DNA of 64,000 nt from Ralstonia pickettii DTP0602 (GTDB lineage Bacteria > Pseudomonadota > Gammaproteobacteria > Burkholderiales > Burkholderiaceae): positions 496,001 to 560,000 of the forward strand of contig CP006667.1 of NCBI GenBank assembly GCA_000471925.1. The letters run 5' to 3'. The stretch's first letter is position 1, and every line of letters begins with the position of its first letter. The notes beneath the pieces are model-generated. The model searched no databases and was not told the origin of the DNA. It saw nothing but the letters and a program-made list of their open reading frames with translations. The position numbers were made by a program, and so were the translations under genes. Below, piece by piece: positions 1 to 8,166 of this stretch.

Positions 1-669
1 CTCCCAGGCCCAGCCCGGCTGCGGACGCGAGCAGGCGACATGGGCGATCACCGCGGTCTGGCGATAGTCGCGCGTGCGCGCGCCGCGCCCCTGGTGCGCG
101 GCCTGCTCGTGGAACAGCCCGCCCTCGGCCTGCACCACCAGGCACGTGGCAAAGCGCGCCAGCTGGCCGTCGTGGGCGGTGCCGGTCAGGTGCACGTGGC
201 CGGTATCGGCGTCATCCGCGGCGCGTGGCAGCGGATCCTGCTCGATCTGGTCGATGCGGGTCTCGAACACGCGCAGCAGACGGTCCTCCCCGGCGGCCTG
301 CGCGGCGCGGCCGAGAGCGCGTTCCAGCACGTCGCAAAGCTCGCCATAGCGCACCACGTAGCCTAGCGCCGGCACGTCGTAGTCGTCATGGTGCAGCCGT
401 ACGTGGCCGAAGCGGCCGCGCTGCGACACATGGATATGTTCGATCGGGCTGCCGGCCACGGGCCAGGCGCCGATCTGCTCCAGCAGCTGGCGGCTGCCGT
501 GCGACAGCGCGATTGCGCGCGGGTCGCGTGCGGCGCGTGCCGGCGTGGCGGCATCGATCAGCGTGACGCGCCAGTCGGTGGTGTGCAGCAGCTGGCAGGC
601 CAGCGCCAGCCCGACCGGGCCGCCGCCGACGATGGCGATATCGCGGATATCAGCTTGCGCTGCCGGCAT
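1..669 (-). CDS. ubiH: UbiH/VisC-family FAD-dependent monooxygenase (N-terminal 223 residues; 3' end beyond window)
   Basis: Flavin monooxygenase of the UbiH/COQ6 family, which hydroxylates the aromatic ring during ubiquinone synthesis at the inner membrane. The N-terminus shows the Rossmann dinucleotide motif GGGPVG near residues 15-20, followed by the family DPRAIALSHGS stretch near residues 50-60. The start is an ATG at 669 that overlaps the upstream gene by 20 bp, so the genes are translationally coupled. The reading frame stays open to base 1, so the C-terminal half, including the second FAD motif, is outside the window. In Ralstonia and Cupriavidus a ubiH-like gene commonly follows pepP. 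Which ring position it hydroxylates (UbiH, UbiF or VisC type) cannot be decided from this half. Confidence 0.82.
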   Translation of the reverse strand, partial: MPAAQADIRDIAIVGGGPVGLALACQLLHTTDWRVTLIDAATPARAARDPRAIALSHGSRQLLEQIGAWPVAGSPIEHIHVSQRGRFGHVRLHHDDYDVPALGYVVRYGELCDVLERALGRAAQAAGEDRLLRVFETRIDQIEQDPLPRAADDADTGHVHLTGTAHDGQLARFATCLVVQAEGGLFHEQAAHQGRGARTRDYRQTAVIAHVACSRPQPGWAWE

Positions 670-1129
670 TGTTGCTGCCTCCTGCATCGCCTCCCGCATT
701 TGCGCCTTCAGTGCCGGCCCCGGCGCCGCGCTTCCAGCAGATCGCGTCCGAGCGCGACTTGCCGGCCGCGGCATCGCGCAGCGCATTGTCGAGCTTCTGC
801 TGGTTGAAGCCCGGCAGCGCGCGCAGCCGCTCGACCAGCTCAGCATGGTTGGCGGCATCGAGCGGCACCACGCAGCCCTGGCCGCTATCCTCCGCGCCGA
901 TCAGGATCAGCCAGGCGTTGCCGGTCCATGGCGCACGGTTCGACACGCGCACCACCACGCGCTCGAGGATGTCCCACGCGACTTCCTCGCGCTGGCCGTC
1001 GGGGCGGTGCACCACCACGCGGTCGTCATACAGGTTGATGATGAAGGGGTCGGACGGATCGTGCCGGGTCCCGGCATTGCTGCCGGCGGTGTCCTGGCCG
1101 GGAAAGATCCTGCGCAGCCAGCCGATCAT
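650..1129 (-). CDS. Conserved hypothetical protein, 159 aa
   Basis: A small soluble protein of unknown function between pepP and the ubiH-like gene. Its ATG at 1129 overlaps the pepP stop codon by 4 bp, and its TGA at 650-652 lies inside the next gene, so all three genes look like one tightly coupled operon. The N-terminal half is a compact mixed alpha/beta stretch with FIINLYDDRVVVHRPDGQR near residues 27-45. The last 30 residues are Gly/Ala/Asn-rich and probably disordered. There is no signal peptide or membrane segment. Upstream in-frame codons reach 1354 but lie inside pepP, so the start at 1129 is preferred. I do not recognise a named family. Confidence 0.75.
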   Translation of the reverse strand: MIGWLRRIFPGQDTAGSNAGTRHDPSDPFIINLYDDRVVVHRPDGQREEVAWDILERVVVRVSNRAPWTGNAWLILIGAEDSGQGCVVPLDAANHAELVERLRALPGFNQQKLDNALRDAAAGKSRSDAICWKRGAGAGTEGANAGGDAGGSNNAGSAS

Positions 1130-2529
1130 CGCGGGTCTCCGGAAGCAGGTTGTTGGTCGCGCATCAGCGCCTCGATTTCGTCGGCGCGCACCGGCACGCC
1201 GCGCGTGATCAGCTCGCAATCGCCGTCGGTGACGATGGCATCGTCCTCGATGCGGATGCCGATATGCCAGTAGCGCTCGGGCACGTCCTCGGCCGGGCGC
1301 ACGTAAATGCCGGGCTCGATGGTCAGCACCATGCCGGGCTGCAGCGGGCGCCACGGGCGCTCGCCTTCACCGGTGTGGCTGGCCACGCGGTATTCGCCCA
1401 CGTCGTGCACATCCATCCCGAGCCAGTGGCCGGTGCGGTGCATGTAGAAGCGGCGGTAGCTGCCGCTGGCGAGCACGTCATCGAGCGTGCCTTCCTTGTT
1501 GCGGTCGAGCAGGCCGGTATCGAGCATGCCCTGCGCCAGCACGCGCACGGCGGCGTCGTGCGGCTTGTTGTAGGGGACGCCCGCGCGGGTTTCGGCGATG
1601 GCGGCTTCCTGGGCGGCCACCACCAGGTCGTACAGCTCGCGCTGCGCCGGCGAGTAGCGGCCCGACACCGGGAAGGTGCGGGTGATATCCGAGGCGTAGC
1701 CGTCCAGCTCGCAGCCGGCGTCGATCAGGCACAGGTCGCCGTCCTTCAGCTCGGCCGGGCCGGCGCGGTAGTGCAGCACGCAGGCGTTGGGGCCGGCCGC
1801 GACGATCGAGTTGTAGGCCACGCTCTGCGCGCCGTGGCGACGGAATTCATAGAGCAGCTCGGCTTCGAGGTGGTACTCGCGCAGCCCGGCGCGCGTGGCC
1901 TGCATCGCGCGCACATGGGCGCCGGCGGAGATTTCGCCGGCCCGGCGCATGATGGCCAGCTCGCCCGCGTCCTTGAACAGGCGCATCTCGTCGAGCAGCT
2001 TGCGGATATCGAGCGCGACCGCGGGCGCGGCCACGCCGGCGCGGCCCTGCATGCGCACGGCGTCCATCCAGCGGCGCATCTGCACGTCGGTGCGGGTCGA
2101 GTCGGCCAGCGGGTAGGCCAGCTGGGCGCGGTTGGCCAGCAGCGACGGCAGCGTGGCGTCGATCTCTTCGACCGAATGCGCTTCATCGAAGCCGAATGCG
2201 GCGCGCGCGCCTTCCGGGCCGAAGCGGAAACCGTCCCAGATCTCGCGCTCTTCGTGCTTGGGGCGGCAGAACAGGATGCTGCGGTCGGCGTCGGCGGGGT
2301 CGCCGGGCGCGCCGGCCACCAGCACCAGCACGGCCTCGGGCTCGGTAAAGCCGGTCAGGTAGTAGAAATAGCTGTCGTGCCGGTACGGGTAGTCGCTGTC
2401 GCGGTTGCGCATGGCTTCCGGCGCGGTGGGCAGGATCGCCACGCCACCGCCACCGGCGCGCAGGTGCTGCAGCACACGGGCGCGGCGGTCGCGACAGGCG
2501 GCGAGGAGGGCGTTGTCGGGTGCGGACAT
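1126..2529 (-). CDS. pepP: Xaa-Pro aminopeptidase (M24B)
   Basis: Aminopeptidase P releases an N-terminal residue that precedes proline and works in the cytoplasm with a two-metal centre. The protein has 467 residues, close to the usual 440 or so, with an N-terminal aminopeptidase-P domain followed by a pita-bread catalytic domain. The expected metal ligands are visible: Asp in CLIDAGCELDG (about residue 270), Asp in ASDITRTFP, His in TGHWLGMDVHD, Glu in LTIEPGIYV and Glu in IGIRIEDD. It is the first gene of a minus-strand run and overlaps the next gene by 4 bp. The assignment is secure at the family level. Confidence 0.95.
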   Translation of the reverse strand: MSAPDNALLAACRDRRARVLQHLRAGGGGVAILPTAPEAMRNRDSDYPYRHDSYFYYLTGFTEPEAVLVLVAGAPGDPADADRSILFCRPKHEEREIWDGFRFGPEGARAAFGFDEAHSVEEIDATLPSLLANRAQLAYPLADSTRTDVQMRRWMDAVRMQGRAGVAAPAVALDIRKLLDEMRLFKDAGELAIMRRAGEISAGAHVRAMQATRAGLREYHLEAELLYEFRRHGAQSVAYNSIVAAGPNACVLHYRAGPAELKDGDLCLIDAGCELDGYASDITRTFPVSGRYSPAQRELYDLVVAAQEAAIAETRAGVPYNKPHDAAVRVLAQGMLDTGLLDRNKEGTLDDVLASGSYRRFYMHRTGHWLGMDVHDVGEYRVASHTGEGERPWRPLQPGMVLTIEPGIYVRPAEDVPERYWHIGIRIEDDAIVTDGDCELITRGVPVRADEIEALMRDQQPASGDPR

Positions 2530-2635
2530 GTCAGGGCCTGGATGAGGAGGATCAGGCCGATTCTACCGCCGCTGGGCGTCCCGCTGCGTCGGTGGAGCGA
2601 AAGCCGTGTGGCGCGGCGGGGTCCTGGCGTGCGCG

Positions 2636-3364
2636 CTAGCGCCCTTGCGCGGCGGCGCGGGCGGGTACCAGCGAGGCATCCAGCTCGGCCAGCTGCCCCG
2701 GCGTCCCCACATTCTCCCAGCGCCCGTCAAAACGCTCAGCGCTTGCGGTGCCGGCAGCGATGGCGGCGTGATAGGTCGGCGTCATCGCCACCCGGGTGCC
2801 GGGCGCGATGGCGGTGAAGAAGCGCGTGTCATACAGCCCGATGTTGCCGAAGGTGAGCCGTTCGCCATTTGCCGGATGCTCGTCCAGCGACAGCCGGCCT
2901 TGCGCATCCATCGCGAAGTCGCCGCGCGGATGGAACGGCGGGTTCGGCACCATCACCAGGTGCATGCGCGGCTCGGCCGCGCCGGCCAGCGCCGCGGCGC
3001 GCGGCAGCAGCGCGCGGAAGGCGTAGTCGCAGAAGATATCGCCGGACACGGCCAGGAAGATCTCGCCGCGCTCCGGGGCGTGCGACAGCAGCGGCAGGGC
3101 CTTGGCGATGCCGCCGGCGGTTTCCAGCGCCTCGCCTTCGGGCGAGTATGCAATGCGCACGCCGAAACGGCTGCCGTCGCCCAGCGCCGCCTCGATCTGC
3201 TCGCCCAGCCAGGCGTGGTTGATGACAATGTCGCGCAGGCCGGCACGCGCCAGCGCCTCGATCTTCCAGACGATCAGCGGCTTGCCGCCCACCGCCAGCA
3301 GCGGCTTGGGACGGCTATCGGTCAGCGGCCGCATGCGGTCGCCGCGGCCGGCGGCGAAGATCAT
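2636..3364 (-). CDS. murU: N-acetylmuramate alpha-1-phosphate uridylyltransferase (MurU-type nucleotidyltransferase)
   Basis: Transfers UMP from UTP to MurNAc-1-phosphate, giving UDP-MurNAc in the fosfomycin-bypassing peptidoglycan recycling route. The 242-residue protein begins MIFAAGRGDRMRPLT, the nucleotide-binding signature of NTP transferases, followed by RPKPLLAVGGKPLI. The metal-binding Asp lies in VSGDIFCDY, and WENVGTP is near the C-terminus. An in-frame TTG at 3376 overlapping the azlD stop is an alternative start. The general fold alone cannot separate MurU from other sugar nucleotidyltransferases. The call rests on amgK being three genes upstream in the same run and on lptD diverging from it, the arrangement known for amgK-murU in Pseudomonas. 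Confidence 0.85.
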   Translation of the reverse strand: MIFAAGRGDRMRPLTDSRPKPLLAVGGKPLIVWKIEALARAGLRDIVINHAWLGEQIEAALGDGSRFGVRIAYSPEGEALETAGGIAKALPLLSHAPERGEIFLAVSGDIFCDYAFRALLPRAAALAGAAEPRMHLVMVPNPPFHPRGDFAMDAQGRLSLDEHPANGERLTFGNIGLYDTRFFTAIAPGTRVAMTPTYHAAIAAGTASAERFDGRWENVGTPGQLAELDASLVPARAAAQGR

Positions 3365-3372
3365 GGTCTTTA

Positions 3373-3696
3373 TCAAAACAGGGCCTCCAGGGCGAGCAGC
3401 GTGGCCATGCCGCCGGCAATGGTCCAGCCTACGCTGCGGGTACGTGCGGCAATCAGGATGGCGACCACGCCGGCCACCAGCCGCGCGTTGGTCGGGCTCA
3501 GGGCGAGCTCGCCGTGCTGCATCAGCAGGTCGGGCGCGATCAGCGCCGACAGCATGGCCGCCGGCACGAACTGCAGCGCGGTGCGGAACCACGACGGCAG
3601 CCGCACGCGGCCTTCCACGGCGATAAACGACAGGCGGATCAGGAAAGTGGCCAGGCCCGCGGCAAGGAAGACCCACAGCAGGGTCATCGAATTCAT
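3373..3696 (-). CDS. azlD: AzlD-family branched-chain amino acid exporter small subunit
   Basis: Small inner-membrane partner of AzlC. The pair exports branched-chain amino acids and analogues in Bacillus (AzlCD) and E. coli (YgaZH). The 107-residue protein is almost entirely hydrophobic with about four predicted membrane segments and the typical LPSWFRTALQFVPAAMLSAL stretch near residues 34-53. The ATG at 3696 overlaps the azlC stop by 4 bp, which is normal for this two-component exporter. The substrate is inferred from the family only. The pair sits unusually between the two peptidoglycan recycling genes amgK and murU. Confidence 0.88.
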   Translation of the reverse strand: MNSMTLLWVFLAAGLATFLIRLSFIAVEGRVRLPSWFRTALQFVPAAMLSALIAPDLLMQHGELALSPTNARLVAGVVAILIAARTRSVGWTIAGGMATLLALEALF

Positions 3697-4475
3697 GCAG
3701 CCTCCTTGCCGGCCGACCCGGCATGGCTGGCTGCACGCGGACCCGGGCGGTTGCCGCGGCCCAGCACCAGCATGCCCACGGCAATGCCGCCAAGCGCAGC
3801 CACCATCAGGCCGAGCTTGTGCGGCAGGCTGTAGCAGGCCACCGCCAGCACAGTCGCAGCCAGCGCTGCGGCCACGTGCGAACGATGCTTCAGGCCCGGC
3901 ACGATGATGCCGATGAAGGTCAGCGGCAGGAAGAAGTCCAGCGGCCAGTCGCGCGGCACCTGCGCGCCGACCAGCACGCCTGCCAGCGTCGACAGCTGCC
4001 AGCTGGCCCACAGCGCAAAGCCGCCGCCAAAGTAATACCAGTGGCGATACTGCGCACGCGGGCCGGTATCACCCAGCCGGTGCGTCATCGCGGCGAAGGC
4101 TTCGTCGGTCAGCAGGTAGGCGATCAGCGCCTTCCAGCGCCGCGGCAGGTGCGCCAGCGTGGGCGCGATGGTGGCGGAATACAGCGCGTGGCGCAGGTTG
4201 ACCATCGCCACCGTCAGCGTGATCACCACCGCCGGCGTGCCGGCGGTCCACAGCTGGGTCAGGATCATCTGCGAGGCGCCCCCGAACACGATCGCGCTCA
4301 TGGCGCAGGCCAGCCAGGCGGGCATGCCGGCACCGACGGCCAGCACGCCGTAGATCAGCCCGAACGGCACCACGCCCAGCAGCATCGGGGCGAGGGCGCG
4401 CGCGCCGGCCAGCCATTCGCCGGCGGCGGTGATGGCGGGCGCGCCATCGGGGTTCGGGCGGTTGGCTTCAGGCAC
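3693..4475 (-). CDS. azlC: AzlC-family branched-chain amino acid exporter large subunit
   Basis: Large inner-membrane subunit of a branched-chain amino acid exporter. The 260 residues contain several hydrophobic helices, the family motif VVPFGLIYGVLAVGAGMP near residues 36-53, and FGGASQMILTQLW near residues 69-81, typical of AzlC/YgaZ proteins. It overlaps azlD by 4 bp and starts only 6 bp after the amgK stop, so all four genes (amgK-azlC-azlD-murU) read as one transcript. The transported compound is not shown by the sequence. Confidence 0.9.
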   Translation of the reverse strand: MPEANRPNPDGAPAITAAGEWLAGARALAPMLLGVVPFGLIYGVLAVGAGMPAWLACAMSAIVFGGASQMILTQLWTAGTPAVVITLTVAMVNLRHALYSATIAPTLAHLPRRWKALIAYLLTDEAFAAMTHRLGDTGPRAQYRHWYYFGGGFALWASWQLSTLAGVLVGAQVPRDWPLDFFLPLTFIGIIVPGLKHRSHVAAALAATVLAVACYSLPHKLGLMVAALGGIAVGMLVLGRGNRPGPRAASHAGSAGKEAA

Positions 4476-4481
4476 GGCGCG

Positions 4482-5516
4482 TCAGAAGGTGTAGCCGGCC
4501 GGGCTGGCCACGCCTTCGAGCGCGTCCAGCAGCCGGATCAGCTTGCGCAGCTCAGTGTAGCGGCCGGCCACCTGGCGCGTGTACTTGAGCACCAGCGGCA
4601 GGTTGGCCAGGTAGCCGTCCTTGCCGTCGCGATGGTACAGGCGCGCGAAGATGCCCAGCACCTTCAGATGGCGCTGCAGGCCCATCCACTCGAAGTCGCG
4701 GTAGAACTCGCCGAAGTCGGCATTGACCGGCAGGCCGGCCTTGCGCGCGCGCTCCCAGTAGCGGATCAGCCAGTCCAGCTGCTGCTCCTCGTCCCATTCG
4801 ATATAGGCGTCGCGCCACAGCGAGACCGCGTCATAGGTAATCGGGCCGATCACCGCGTCCTGGAAGTCCAGCACGCCCGGGTTGGCGCCGCCGTCGAGCA
4901 CCATCAGGTTGCGCGAGTGGTAATCCCGGTGCACGTAGACCTGCGGCTGCGCCAGGTTGTTGGCAAGCAGCGTGTCCATCACTTCGCGCAGGTCGGCCTG
5001 CTGACCGTCGCTCAGCGTGGCCCCCAAATGTCTGGCTACATACCACTGCGGGAACAGGTCGAGCTCGCGCTGCAGCAGGGCGCGGTCGTAGGCCGGCAGC
5101 TCGCCGGGGCGCGTGGCGGCCTGAATGCGCACCAGCGCGGCGGCGGCGTCGGCATACATGCCGTGGGCGGTGGAATCGTCCAGCCGCGACAGGTAAGTCT
5201 GGCTGCCCAGGTCGGCCAGCAGCAGGAAGCCCTGCTCCAGGTCCTGCGCCAGCACCGTCGGCACGCTCACGCCGGCATCGCCAAAGAGCTTGCACACATG
5301 GATGAACGGACGGCAGTCCTCGTGCGCCGGCGGCGCGTCCATCACGATGGCGGTAGGGTGCGCCGGATGGCCGGTGCTGACGCGGAAATAGCGCCGGAAG
5401 CTGGCGTCGGCCGAGGCGGGGGCGCAGGAGTCAGGATCGGCGGACCATGCCGGTCCGAGTCCGGACACCCAGGCCTTGAGCTGGTCCAGGCGCGGGTCGT
5501 GGGGGAGAGCTGCCAT
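4482..5516 (-). CDS. amgK: Anomeric MurNAc/GlcNAc kinase (AmgK-type aminoglycoside phosphotransferase fold)
   Basis: Phosphorylates the anomeric hydroxyl of MurNAc (and GlcNAc) recovered from the wall, giving the substrate of MurU. The 344-residue protein has the aminoglycoside phosphotransferase/choline kinase fold: catalytic loop HRDYHSRNLM near residues 199-208 and the metal-binding Asp in GVLDFQDAVIGP near residues 216-227. The start at 5516 is chosen because the upstream extension to 6047 lies antisense to lptD. Head-to-head placement with lptD matches the amgK-murU locus of pseudomonads. Function is inferred from fold plus synteny. Confidence 0.87.
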   Translation of the reverse strand: MAALPHDPRLDQLKAWVSGLGPAWSADPDSCAPASADASFRRYFRVSTGHPAHPTAIVMDAPPAHEDCRPFIHVCKLFGDAGVSVPTVLAQDLEQGFLLLADLGSQTYLSRLDDSTAHGMYADAAAALVRIQAATRPGELPAYDRALLQRELDLFPQWYVARHLGATLSDGQQADLREVMDTLLANNLAQPQVYVHRDYHSRNLMVLDGGANPGVLDFQDAVIGPITYDAVSLWRDAYIEWDEEQQLDWLIRYWERARKAGLPVNADFGEFYRDFEWMGLQRHLKVLGIFARLYHRDGKDGYLANLPLVLKYTRQVAGRYTELRKLIRLLDALEGVASPAGYTF

Positions 5517-5584
5517 ACAGGAGGGGCGCGGAAATAAAGAAATGAAACCGAACGTAAGCCGGAAGAGGAGCTTTGGTTGCCCCG

Positions 5585-5590
5585 TATAAT
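5585..5590 (+). promoter_or_regulatory. Candidate sigma70 -10 element for lptD in the divergent amgK/lptD gap
   Basis: The 202-bp gap between the divergent starts holds a perfect TATAAT on the plus strand, about 130 bp before the lptD start. No good -35 box lies 16-18 bp upstream, so this would be a weak or activator-dependent promoter, or a coincidence. The sequence between it and lptD is GC-rich and can fold, suggesting a structured leader. I did not find a convincing sigmaE-type promoter. Confidence 0.35.
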
Positions 5591-5718
5591 ACCCGACCAG
5601 ACCCGGGCGCCGGGCGGCCCCCGGGAGGGGCCTTTCGGTGCCCCGCAGCCTGCTCCCGGCGGGAGCTGGCGGCTTGCAGGCGGGCCGCAGCCGACGCCGA
5701 GACTGACAACCCGTGCGA

Positions 5719-8157
5719 ATGACCGAACAACGACGAACACCGAATAACAGGGCCTTGCCTTCGCCTGCCATCGGCGCCGCCCCCCGGGCCAGGCGCGCCG
5801 CCGGCCTGCACGCGGGCGCGCTGCGGCCGCTGGTGCTGGCCATGGCCGGCTTGTCGGCCGGGGCCCAGGCGCAGATGTCCAGCTCGGCGATCCCCGACCT
5901 GGACCAGGCCGAGCCGGTGTTCGAAGCCGCGCCGGCCGTGCCCCAACTGCCCGCGGTCTCCGGCGAAATCGTGCCGCGGCTTGCCGAGCCCCCCACGAAG
6001 AGCGAGCCCGATTCCAACGCTCCCGTCTTTATCGAGGGCGACCGCATGACCGGCTACAGCGAGCGCGGGGTCGAGCTCGAAGGCCATGCCGAGCTGCGCC
6101 GCGACGGCGGCGTGATCAAGGGCGACAAGCTCAGCTACGACCAGGACACCGACGAGGCCTTTGCCCAGGGCAACGTGCGCATGTCGCGCAGCGGCACGCT
6201 GGCGGTCGGCCCCGAGGCCCGGGTGAAAGTCGAGGCCAACGAAGGCTACATGCTGTCGCCGGACTATTACTTCCAGCAGACCGGCGGCACCGGCAAGGCC
6301 GAGCGCATCGACTTCCTGGACAAGGATCGCAGTACCATCAAGCGCGCGTCGTACACCACCTGCTCGCCGGACAATGCCGACTGGTACTTCAGCGCGAACC
6401 AGATCGACCTGGACAGCGACCGCCAGGTGGGCGTGGCTTACGGCGGCGTGCTGAATTTCTTCGGCGTGCCGGTCGCGGCGGCGCCGGTGTTCAGCTTCCC
6501 GCTCAACGACGATCGCCGCAGCGGTTTCCTGCCGCCGCTGATGGGCTACGGCTCGCGCTCGGGCTTCGACCTGACGACGCCGTACTACGTCAATATCGCG
6601 CCCAACCGCGACCTGACGATCTACCCGCGCCTGATGACCGAGCGCGGCCTGCAACTTGGCGGCGAGTACCGCTACCTGGGCCAGGGCTACTCCGGGCGCG
6701 TGCGCGCCGAGTTCCTGCCCGACGACCAGAAGACCAACTCGAACCGCTGGGCCTACTCGATCCAGCACAACCAGAACCTGGCCAAGGGGCTCAACGCCTA
6801 CCTGAATATCAACCGGGTCTCCGACGACCAGTACCCGGACGATTTCAACCGCAGCGTGGCGCAGTCCGCGCAACGTCAGTACCTGCAGGAAGGCGGCGTC
6901 ACCTACAACTGGCAGGATTTCTTCCTGATGGCGCGGGTGCAGAAGTTCCAGACCCTGCGCCCGAGCGAGCCGTCCTACGAGCGCGTGCCGCAGCTCAACG
7001 GCAAGTACCTGCGCTATGACCTGGGCGGCTTTGACGTGCAGGTCGAGGCGGACTACACGCGTTTCCGCATCCCGCTGACGTCCACCGGCTTCCAGCAGCC
7101 GCAGGGCGAGCGCATGTACATCCAGCCGAGCATCAGCTACCCGATTGTGCGCGCGGGCTGGTACGTGACGCCGAAGGTCACCTTTAACGCGACCCAGTAC
7201 CAGATGGAGTCGGCCACCAACACACCGACCGCGCAGGACAACTTTTCGCGCGTGCTGCCGACCGTCAGCCTGGACTCGGGCATGACCTTCGAGCGCGATG
7301 CGCCCAGCATCAGCCGGATGTTCGGCGTGAACTACGTGCAGACGCTGGAACCGCGTTTGTTCTACGTCTACACGCCGTTCCGCGACCAGAGCCAGTTCCC
7401 GCTGTTCGATACGGTGCAGTCGGACTTCGGCTACGGGCAGATCTTCAGCGAGAACCCGTTCACCGGCTATGACCGCATCGCCGACAACAACAAGCTGACC
7501 GGCGGCCTGACCACGCGCCTGATCGAGGCCGATACCGGCATCGAACGCTTCCGCGGCACCATCGCGCAGCGCTACGACTTTACCGGGCAGCGCGTGCAGA
7601 TCAACGGTACCGTCGCCGATCCGAAGCCGGGCGCCTCGGACCTGCTGGCGGCCACCACCATCCAGATGTTCCGTGGCTACTATCTGGACATGGGTGTGCA
7701 GTACAACCTGGATACGGACCGGATCAACTATGGCAACGTGGCGTTCGCGTACCGCCCGGAGCCGCGCAAGGTGATCAATGCGGGCTACCGCTATCGTCGC
7801 CCGACCACGGTGACGGACAATACCGCGATCGACCAGTTCGAGGTGTCGGGCCAGTGGCCGATCACGCGCCGGGCCTATGGCATCGCGCGCTTTGCCTTCG
7901 ACCTGGCCGCCAGCCAGATGGTCGACACGCTGGCCGGCATCGAGTACGCGGCGGACTGCTGGGTCGGCCGCGTGGTCTACCAGCGTTTCCGCAACACCAC
8001 GCAGGGTTACACCGGGCGGGTCTTCCTGCAGGTGGAGTTCCGTGGCCTTTCCAAGATCGGTTCCAACCCGTTGAATATCCTCCGCCTGAACGTGCCGGGC
8101 TACGAGCCCGTGACCGCCAAGCCGGTGCCAACGACCCAGTTCGATCACTATGAATGA
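5719..8157 (+). CDS. lptD: LPS-assembly protein LptD (OstA/Imp)
   Basis: Outer-membrane beta-barrel that, with LptE, inserts lipopolysaccharide into the outer leaflet. It has 812 residues. A Sec signal peptide ends around AGAQAQ (about residue 45); then come the periplasmic OstA N-domain (IEGDRMTGYSERGVELEGHA onwards) and the barrel to the C-terminus. Only two cysteines are evident, near residue 215 (TTCSPDN) and near residue 747 (AADCWVG), instead of the four in E. coli; a single N-to-C disulfide is the minimal functional form. An in-frame GTG at 5713 is an alternative start. The gene is followed closely by surA, whose product delivers barrel proteins such as LptD. Confidence 0.95.
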   Translation: MTEQRRTPNNRALPSPAIGAAPRARRAAGLHAGALRPLVLAMAGLSAGAQAQMSSSAIPDLDQAEPVFEAAPAVPQLPAVSGEIVPRLAEPPTKSEPDSNAPVFIEGDRMTGYSERGVELEGHAELRRDGGVIKGDKLSYDQDTDEAFAQGNVRMSRSGTLAVGPEARVKVEANEGYMLSPDYYFQQTGGTGKAERIDFLDKDRSTIKRASYTTCSPDNADWYFSANQIDLDSDRQVGVAYGGVLNFFGVPVAAAPVFSFPLNDDRRSGFLPPLMGYGSRSGFDLTTPYYVNIAPNRDLTIYPRLMTERGLQLGGEYRYLGQGYSGRVRAEFLPDDQKTNSNRWAYSIQHNQNLAKGLNAYLNINRVSDDQYPDDFNRSVAQSAQRQYLQEGGVTYNWQDFFLMARVQKFQTLRPSEPSYERVPQLNGKYLRYDLGGFDVQVEADYTRFRIPLTSTGFQQPQGERMYIQPSISYPIVRAGWYVTPKVTFNATQYQMESATNTPTAQDNFSRVLPTVSLDSGMTFERDAPSISRMFGVNYVQTLEPRLFYVYTPFRDQSQFPLFDTVQSDFGYGQIFSENPFTGYDRIADNNKLTGGLTTRLIEADTGIERFRGTIAQRYDFTGQRVQINGTVADPKPGASDLLAATTIQMFRGYYLDMGVQYNLDTDRINYGNVAFAYRPEPRKVINAGYRYRRPTTVTDNTAIDQFEVSGQWPITRRAYGIARFAFDLAASQMVDTLAGIEYAADCWVGRVVYQRFRNTTQGYTGRVFLQVEFRGLSKIGSNPLNILRLNVPGYEPVTAKPVPTTQFDHYE

Positions 8158-8166
8158 CGGATTAAG

